A stretch of DNA of 39,672 nucleotides from Oscillospiraceae bacterium (lineage in GTDB: Bacteria; Bacillota; Clostridia; Oscillospirales; Ruminococcaceae): NCBI GenBank assembly GCA_018110905.1, contig JAGBAZ010000044.1, positions 1 to 39,672 of the forward strand, read 5' to 3'. Positions within the stretch are counted from its first letter, which is position 1, and each line of letters starts with the position of its first letter. The position numbers and the translations under genes were made by a program. The notes beneath the pieces were generated by a model. The model had not been told where the DNA came from, made no database searches, and saw nothing but the letters and a program-made list of their open reading frames with translations. Below are positions 34,734-39,672 of this stretch, in pieces.

Positions 34734-35987
34734 ATGGAATACGGACTTATCGGGGAACATCTTCCCCACAGCTTTTCGCCGGAGATCCATAAAAAAATCG
34801 GCGATTATAAATATGAAATAAAAGAACTCCGCCCGGAGGAACTGGAAGATTTTATAAAGGCAAAAGATTTCAAAGGAATCAACGTTACCATTCCTTATAA
34901 ACAGGCGGTAATTCCTTTTCTCGATGAAATTGACGAAGCCGCAAAAGAAATCGGCGCAGTCAACACCGTTGTTAACCGCGGCGGAAAACTTTTCGGATAT
35001 AACACGGATTTCGGCGGCTTAAAAGCGCTTTTTGAAAGGGCCGGAATTTCCGTTTCCGGAAAGAAAGCCATAATTCTCGGAAACGGCGGAACTTCCCATA
35101 CCGCCGAAGCGGTCCTTAAAAACCTCGGTGCTCAAACGATACTCAAAACCGACCTTGTTCAAAGTGAAGGAGTAATCACCAACGAAGAAGCGGTGCTCAG
35201 ACATTCCGATGCCGAAATTCTCGTCAACACGACCCCCTGCGGAATGTTTCCAAAGCTTTCCGGAATGGCAGTTGACCCGGCAGATTTTTCCAATCTCGAA
35301 GGAGCAATCGACGTTGTCTATAACCCGCTCCGAACCGATTTCGTCCAGCGTGCTCAAAGCCTTGGCATCCCCGCAGCAGCAGGACTTTATATGCTCGTAA
35401 TGCAGGCAATTCTTGCGGCGGAACGTTTTTTTGACAAACCCGTTCCGAGGGAAAAGGCCGAGAGCATCTATCAGGAACTTTTGCGAATGAAAAAGAACAT
35501 AGTTCTTATCGGAATGCCCTCTTCCGGAAAAACAACCGTAGGAAAACTTCTTTCCGAAGAACTTAAAATGCCGTTTTTTGATTCCGACGAAATCATAATC
35601 GAAAAAACAGGCCGCGAAATTTCCGATATTTTTGAAAAAGAGGGCGAACCCGCCTTCCGAAAACTCGAAAGCGAAGCGATTTTTGAACTTTCCGGAAAAA
35701 CCGGCGCAATAATTTCCACCGGTGGCGGCGCTGTTCTTAATCCGGAAAACATCAAAAATCTTTCCAAAAACGGAAAGATATATTTTATCAATCGTCCGCT
35801 CGAAAATCTTGTTCCCACAAGCGACAGACCAACCGCTTCCACAGCGGAAGCTATAAAAAAACGCTTTGAGGAACGATTCCCGCTCTATTGTTCCAATGCA
35901 GATAAAATTATCGATGCAAACTGCTCCGCAAAGGAAGTTTGCAGAAAAATAAAGGAGGATTTTCAGAATGAAAATTTTGGTGATTAA
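34734..35987 (+). CDS. aroE: Shikimate dehydrogenase-shikimate kinase fusion
   Basis: 417 residues with two enzymes. AroE domain (1 to about 252): catalytic Lys in NVTIPYK, NTD, GNGGTSHTAEAVLKNLGA dinucleotide loop, NTTPCGMFP, AGLYMLVMQA. AroK domain (about 255-417): Walker A GMPSSGKTTVGK, shikimate-binding DSDE and GGGAV, lid DRPTAS. No stop or ribosome binding site lies between them, so one polypeptide reduces 3-dehydroshikimate and phosphorylates shikimate. The usual NRT NADP clamp after the Rossmann loop is absent (ILKTDLVQSEG instead), so cofactor preference may differ. Start ATG 34734 with GAGGTGA; ends overlapping aroQ by 20 bases. Confidence 0.95.
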   Translation: MEYGLIGEHLPHSFSPEIHKKIGDYKYEIKELRPEELEDFIKAKDFKGINVTIPYKQAVIPFLDEIDEAAKEIGAVNTVVNRGGKLFGYNTDFGGLKALFERAGISVSGKKAIILGNGGTSHTAEAVLKNLGAQTILKTDLVQSEGVITNEEAVLRHSDAEILVNTTPCGMFPKLSGMAVDPADFSNLEGAIDVVYNPLRTDFVQRAQSLGIPAAAGLYMLVMQAILAAERFFDKPVPREKAESIYQELLRMKKNIVLIGMPSSGKTTVGKLLSEELKMPFFDSDEIIIEKTGREISDIFEKEGEPAFRKLESEAIFELSGKTGAIISTGGGAVLNPENIKNLSKNGKIYFINRPLENLVPTSDRPTASTAEAIKKRFEERFPLYCSNADKIIDANCSAKEVCRKIKEDFQNENFGD

Positions 35988-36405
35988 CGGACCGAACCTC
36001 AACATGCTCGGAATCCGCGAACCGGGAATTTACGGAAGCGAAAATTATAATTCCCTCCTTGAAAAAATTTCCGCCCATGCTGAAAAAAACGACATTTCCG
36101 TCGAATTTTTCCAAAGCAACCACGAAGGCGCTCTTGTTGACAAAATTCAGGAAGCCTTCGGAGTTTTTGACGGAATCGTAATCAACCCCGGCGCTTATAC
36201 CCACACAAGCATCGCTCTTCTCGATGCGGTAAAAGCCGTCGGGATTCCGACCGTTGAAGTTCATATTTCCGACGTTTCAAAACGCGAGGATTTCCGCCAG
36301 ATAAGTTATATCCGCCTTGGCTGCGTTGCTTCCGTAATCGGAAAAGGCACCGACGGATATCTTGAAGCAATGGATATTCTTCTCGAAAGGAGCAAAAACA
36401 GATGA
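35968..36405 (+). CDS. aroQ: 3-dehydroquinate dehydratase, type II
   Basis: Third shikimate step, 145 residues, the dodecameric type II enzyme. INGPNLNMLGIREPGIYG with the catalytic Tyr at the end (about 5-22), FFQSNHEGALVD (about 47-58), NPGAYTHTSIAL (about 73-84), VEVHISDVSKREDFR (catalytic His, about 96-110). It starts inside the end of aroE-aroK with a strong AAGGAGGA site, and overlaps aroA by four bases. Confidence 0.97.
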   Translation: MKILVINGPNLNMLGIREPGIYGSENYNSLLEKISAHAEKNDISVEFFQSNHEGALVDKIQEAFGVFDGIVINPGAYTHTSIALLDAVKAVGIPTVEVHISDVSKREDFRQISYIRLGCVASVIGKGTDGYLEAMDILLERSKNR

Positions 36406-37616
36406 TTGCCGAAATAAGACCCGGAAAAGGCAAAGGAACAATGGAAGCTCCTCCTTCAAAAAGTATGGCGCACCGCCTTCTTATCGGCGCCGGTCTTGCG
36501 AAGGGCAAAAGCATAATCGAGGGGATTTCCTCCTCCGAAGACATGAAGGCAACTCTCGATTGTCTTTCCGCAATCGGCGCAAAATATGAAATTGAAGGCG
36601 ACAAAGTTACCATAACCGGAGCGGATATCCGCAACATTCCCGAAGGCGCGGTTTTAAAATGCCGCGAAAGCGGAAGCACCCTTCGTTTTTTCATTCCCAT
36701 CTGCCTTCTTGACGGAAAAACCTTTACCCTTACCGGAAGCGAAAAACTTCTTTCCCGTCCCCTTTCTGTCTATGAAGATATATTCAAAAAACAGAGCATA
36801 ACTTTTGAAGCAAGGCCGGACAGAATCACCGTCGGTGGAAAGCTCCAAAGCGGAACATATAAAATAAAAGGCAATATAAGCAGCCAGTTTATAACCGGAC
36901 TTCTCTTCGTTCTTCCGCTCATGGAAAAGGACAGCCTTATCCAGCTTATTCCCCCGGTGGAAAGCCTTTCTTACATAAATCTCACCATAGAAGCCCTTTC
37001 CGTTTTCGGAATAAAAATAGAATGGCAGGACGAAAAAACACTTTTCATAAAAGGCGGACAAAACTATAAAGCCGTTGCGGCAAAGGTCGAGGGAGATTAT
37101 TCCAACGCAGCCTTTTTCGCCGCACTTAATGAACTCGGAAGTGAAATCGAAATAACCGGCCTTAATCCGAAAAGCCTTCAGGGTGACAAAGTTTATGAAA
37201 AAAACTTTGCCCTTCTCGGAAAAGGCACCCCAACCATAAATATTTCCGACTGCCCGGATCTCGGCCCCATACTTTTTGCCGTTGCGGCGGTTAAAGGCGG
37301 CGGGGTTTTTACCGGAACAAGACGCCTTAAAATCAAGGAAAGCGACAGAGCTTCCGCCATGGCGGAAGAACTTGCAAAGTTCGGCGTTGCCGTAACCGTT
37401 CACGAGGACAGCGTTGTTGTCTATCCCCACGATTTTCACGCTCCGACGGAAGTTCTTGACGGACACAACGACCACCGAATAGTAATGTCCTGCGCGGTTC
37501 TTTCAAGCCTTACCGGCGGGACAATCAAAGGAGCGGAAGCTTCCCGGAAGAGCCTTCCGGATTTCTTCGAGCGGCTTAAAAAACTCGGATTCGAGGTGAA
37601 CCTTTATGATGCTTGA
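36402..37616 (+). CDS. aroA: 3-phosphoshikimate 1-carboxyvinyltransferase (EPSP synthase)
   Basis: Sixth shikimate step, target of glyphosate. 404 residues, slightly short of the usual 420-430. PSKSMAHRLLIGAGLAKG (about 19-36), ESGSTLRFFIP (about 88-98), SQFITGLLF, EGDYSNAAFF, ESDRASAMAEEL and DGHNDHRIVMS are intact. The glyphosate-relevant loop reads APPSKS/LAKG-like; class cannot be assigned by eye. Start ATG 36402 overlaps the aroQ stop; AAGGAG upstream. Overlaps tyrA by 11 bases. Confidence 0.97.
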   Translation: MIAEIRPGKGKGTMEAPPSKSMAHRLLIGAGLAKGKSIIEGISSSEDMKATLDCLSAIGAKYEIEGDKVTITGADIRNIPEGAVLKCRESGSTLRFFIPICLLDGKTFTLTGSEKLLSRPLSVYEDIFKKQSITFEARPDRITVGGKLQSGTYKIKGNISSQFITGLLFVLPLMEKDSLIQLIPPVESLSYINLTIEALSVFGIKIEWQDEKTLFIKGGQNYKAVAAKVEGDYSNAAFFAALNELGSEIEITGLNPKSLQGDKVYEKNFALLGKGTPTINISDCPDLGPILFAVAAVKGGGVFTGTRRLKIKESDRASAMAEELAKFGVAVTVHEDSVVVYPHDFHAPTEVLDGHNDHRIVMSCAVLSSLTGGTIKGAEASRKSLPDFFERLKKLGFEVNLYDA

Positions 37617-38463
37617 TACCAGCAAAAACATCCTCATCGTCGGCCTTGGTCTGATTGGCGGAAGCTATGCAAAGGCGCTCCGAAAGCTCGGTTTTAAAAT
37701 TTCCGCAATAACCCTCAATCAGGAGGATATCGATTACGCAATCGAAAACGGGGTCATTGATGAAGGTTTTACAGAGCCTCTTCCGGAAGTTCTCGAAAAA
37801 GCGGAACTCATAATTTTCGCTCTCTATCCGAAAGTTTTTATTGAATGGATAGAAAGTTATCAGCAATTTCTTAAACCCGGCGCCCTTCTTACGGACGTTA
37901 CCGGCGTTAAAAGTTCCGTTGTTTATAAAATCCAGGAGATCCTCCGTCCGGACGTTGAATTCATCGCCGCCCACCCTATGGCAGGTAAGGAAGTTTACGG
38001 AGTGCAAAACAGCGATCCGAAAATTTTCCACGGCGCAAACTATATCGTAACCCCCACCGAAAAAAACACAGAAGCGGCAATCGAAGATTGTCTTGAACTC
38101 GGAAGGCTTATGGGATTCAACCGCGTTTCCGTCCTTACTCCGGAAAAACACGATGAGATGATCGGCTTTGTTTCCCAGCTCACCCACTGCATCGCTGTTT
38201 CCCTTATGAATTGTTACGACGGCGAAAAACTTCAGGATTACACCGGCGACTCTTTCCGTGACCTCACAAGAATCGCAAGAATAAATGATGAAATGTGGAG
38301 CGAACTTTTTCTTATGAATAAAGAAACGCTCCTCGAACAGATGGACAAATTCCTTTCCGAATTCGGAAAACTCCGCGAAACCCTTGAAAACGGCGACAGA
38401 GAAACAATGCGCGAAATGATGCGTGTTTCCACCGCCCGCCGTGCACTTTTCGATAAAAAGTAA
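37606..38463 (+). CDS. tyrA: Prephenate dehydrogenase
   Basis: 285 residues, oxidative decarboxylation of prephenate to 4-hydroxyphenylpyruvate with NAD(P). N-terminal Rossmann fold ILIVGLGLIGGSYAKAL (about 8-24), catalytic region AHPMAGKEVYGVQNS (about 123-137), QLTHCIAVSLMN helix. No chorismate mutase or ACT domain is fused, unlike several Bacillus TyrA proteins. Two tandem ATG codons at 37606 and 37609 are possible starts; GAGGTGA lies six to nine bases upstream within aroA. Confidence 0.95.
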   Translation: MMLDTSKNILIVGLGLIGGSYAKALRKLGFKISAITLNQEDIDYAIENGVIDEGFTEPLPEVLEKAELIIFALYPKVFIEWIESYQQFLKPGALLTDVTGVKSSVVYKIQEILRPDVEFIAAHPMAGKEVYGVQNSDPKIFHGANYIVTPTEKNTEAAIEDCLELGRLMGFNRVSVLTPEKHDEMIGFVSQLTHCIAVSLMNCYDGEKLQDYTGDSFRDLTRIARINDEMWSELFLMNKETLLEQMDKFLSEFGKLRETLENGDRETMREMMRVSTARRALFDKK

Positions 38464-38481
38464 AAAAGGAGATTAATTGCT

Positions 38482-39510
38482 ATGAATATGGAATTTAAGA
38501 GAAAACTGCCTATCCCGCTTGAAACAAAGGAGATGTATCCCCTTACCCCGGAACTTGCAAAAGTCAAAGCCGCCCGCGATGAAGAAATAAGCGCGGTTTT
38601 TGAATCCCGTTCCGATAAACTTGTTCTCGTAATCGGACCCTGCTCCGCAGACAGAGAAGATTCCGTTCTCGATTATATCCACCGCCTTGCAAAAGTTCAG
38701 GAAGAAGTAAAAGACAAAATCGTAATTATCCCGAGAATCTATACCGGAAAACCCAGAACCACCGGTCAGGGATATATGGGTCTTCTTCATCAGCCGGACC
38801 CCAACGGTGAACCGGATCTTTTCGAAGGAATCTGCGCTGTCCGTAAGTTCCATCTCCGCGCCCTTGAAGAAACCGGTTTTACCTGCGCGGACGAAATGCT
38901 CTATCCGGAAAACCACCGCTATCTTTCCGACCTTCTCGGTTATGTTGCAGTGGGCGCGCGTTCCGTTGAGGACCAGCACCACCGCCTTACCGCCAGTGGA
39001 ATAGACGTTCCGGTAGGAATGAAAAACCCCACCGGCGGCGACCTTTCCGTTATGATGAACTCCATAACCGCCGCCCAGGTTCCCCATAATTTTGTTTACC
39101 GCGGCTGGGAAGTTCAGAGCCAGGGCAACCCCCTTGCCCATGCAATTCTCCGCGGTTATGTTGACAAACACGGCAACAGCCACCCGAACTATCATTATGA
39201 AGACCTTCAGAGAGTTTTTGAGCTTTACAGCGAAGGAAATTTCCAAAACCCGGCGGTTATTGTTGACTGCAACCATTCCAACTCCGGAAAACAGTGGTTC
39301 GAACAGATCCGAATCGCCCACGAAGTTATGTACAGCCGCAAATATAACAGCGACATTGCAAAGATGGTTAAGGGCTTTATGATCGAAAGCTACATCGAAG
39401 ACGGCTGCCAGAAAACCGGCGGCGGAATTTACGGAAAATCCATCACCGACCCTTGCCTTGGTTGGGAAAAAACCGAAAAGCTCATTTACGAAATCGCCGA
39501 TAAAGTTTAA
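38482..39510 (+). CDS. aroF: 3-deoxy-7-phosphoheptulonate synthase, class I
   Basis: DAHP synthase, first committed step: PEP plus erythrose 4-phosphate. 342 residues of the AroFGH type. VIGPCSADRE (PEP binding, about 50-59), PRIYTGKPRTTGQGYMG (about 77-93), GARSVEDQHHR (about 156-166), KNPTGGDLSVM, DCNHSNSGKQ (metal ligand His, about 260-269), and GGGIYGKSITDPCLGW at the C-terminus. Unusually it is the last gene of the operon. Ribosome binding site AAAAGGAG, start ATG 38482 (a second ATG follows two codons later). No separate regulatory domain; feedback by Phe or Tyr would be through the N-terminal arm, as in AroG/AroF. Confidence 0.95.
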   Translation: MNMEFKRKLPIPLETKEMYPLTPELAKVKAARDEEISAVFESRSDKLVLVIGPCSADREDSVLDYIHRLAKVQEEVKDKIVIIPRIYTGKPRTTGQGYMGLLHQPDPNGEPDLFEGICAVRKFHLRALEETGFTCADEMLYPENHRYLSDLLGYVAVGARSVEDQHHRLTASGIDVPVGMKNPTGGDLSVMMNSITAAQVPHNFVYRGWEVQSQGNPLAHAILRGYVDKHGNSHPNYHYEDLQRVFELYSEGNFQNPAVIVDCNHSNSGKQWFEQIRIAHEVMYSRKYNSDIAKMVKGFMIESYIEDGCQKTGGGIYGKSITDPCLGWEKTEKLIYEIADKV

Positions 39511-39514
39511 TAAC

Positions 39515-39530
39515 AAAAAAGCCTGCCGAA
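39515..39530 (+). terminator. Left half of the aromatic operon terminator, split by an IS
   Basis: AAAAAAGCCTGCCGAA lies five bases after the aroF stop and reads like the ascending arm of an intrinsic terminator, but the matching arm is missing. An insertion sequence starts at 39532 instead. Confidence 0.5.
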
Positions 39531-39531
39531 A

Positions 39532-39672
39532 TGATATGCACCCCAAAAGTTAGACACTTTTGGAGGTGCATATTTTTATGGCAAAAAGAGGAGAAGAGCA
39601 GAAAAGATATAGTGCAGAATTAAAGATAAGTGCTATACTGGATATGCGAGAACACAAATTAGGATATAACGA
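39532..39672 (+). mobile_element. IS3-family (IS150-like) insertion sequence, left end
   Basis: Begins TGATATGCACCCC followed by AAAAGTTAGACA, the typical left terminal repeat of IS150-type elements. Just inside, CTTTTGGAGGTGCAT pairs with ATGCACCCCAAAAG (39536-39572), a hairpin that would damp readthrough into the transposase. The element continues beyond the window. Confidence 0.85.
39578..39672 (+). CDS. IS3-family transposase OrfA, N-terminal part
   Basis: Partial frame, cut by the window end after 31 codons: starts MAKRGEEQKRYSAELKISAI, continuing to HKLGYN. This is the helix-turn-helix start of an OrfA protein (YSAELKxxAILD pattern), the DNA-binding part of the IS3 transposase that is normally joined to OrfB by frameshifting. 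ATG at 39578; GGAGG lies within the terminal hairpin. It reads away from the aromatic operon. Confidence 0.85.
   Translation, partial: MAKRGEEQKRYSAELKISAILDMREHKLGYN

Overview
The window looks like a chromosomal segment of a low-to-moderate GC Clostridia, probably an uncultured gut Oscillospirales-type bacterium. Evidence: SpoVG next to MurC, a Gram-positive str-type RNA polymerase/ribosomal block, strong AAAGGAGG ribosome binding sites, consensus sigma-A promoters with 17-bp spacers, frequent TTG/GTG starts, NPNTG-type cell-wall anchoring, and short CTCCCTT/AAGGGAG hairpin repeats of a kind I associate with this group. The taxon is an inference from style, not a measured placement.

Layout. 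1-2.6 kb: a small unknown gene translated behind murC (minus strand), then divergent spoVG, whose ribosome binding site lies in a perfect 13-bp inverted repeat. 2.6-5.7 kb: an ECF-like sigma factor with a membrane-anchored putative anti-sigma protein (minus), and two paralogous small membrane proteins (plus). The second paralog is divergent from an XRE regulator, and a 22-bp palindrome covers the -35 boxes of both promoters. 5.7-10.3 kb: glnS, gltX and a CaCA-type cation exchanger (minus). 10.3-13.9 kb: a large secreted, wall-anchored 5'-nucleotidase/HAD phosphatase fusion (plus) whose signal-peptide start is out of frame by one base in an A-run. 13.95-14.32 kb: a gene-free stretch full of inverted repeats between two bidirectional terminators, a candidate structured RNA.

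14.4-28.8 kb: the minus-strand translation/transcription block rpoB-rpoC-(insert)-rpsL-rpsG-fusA-tuf. The usual rpoC-rpsL junction is interrupted by an AT-rich cargo cluster: an HTH regulator plus three small membrane/lipoprotein genes on the opposite strand, with their own consensus promoter. A consensus rpoBC promoter is overlapped by a plus-strand promoter and terminator pair that could make a small antisense RNA.

29.1-30.2 kb: a GNAT acetyltransferase-TetR pair (minus). 30.2-39.5 kb: one tightly packed operon (plus) encoding all seven shikimate-pathway steps plus the branches to phenylalanine and tyrosine: aminotransferase, chorismate mutase/prephenate dehydratase, AroB, AroC, an AroE-AroK fusion, AroQ, AroA, TyrA and DAHP synthase. 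A strong promoter is followed by a perfect 10+1+10 palindrome just after the start point. An IS3-family element begins inside what looks like this operon's terminator and runs off the window.

No tRNA, rRNA, CRISPR array or phage gene was seen. The least explained items are the structured intergenic region upstream of the nucleotidase-tuf junction, the paralog/XRE/sigma locus, and the cargo cluster inside the str block.
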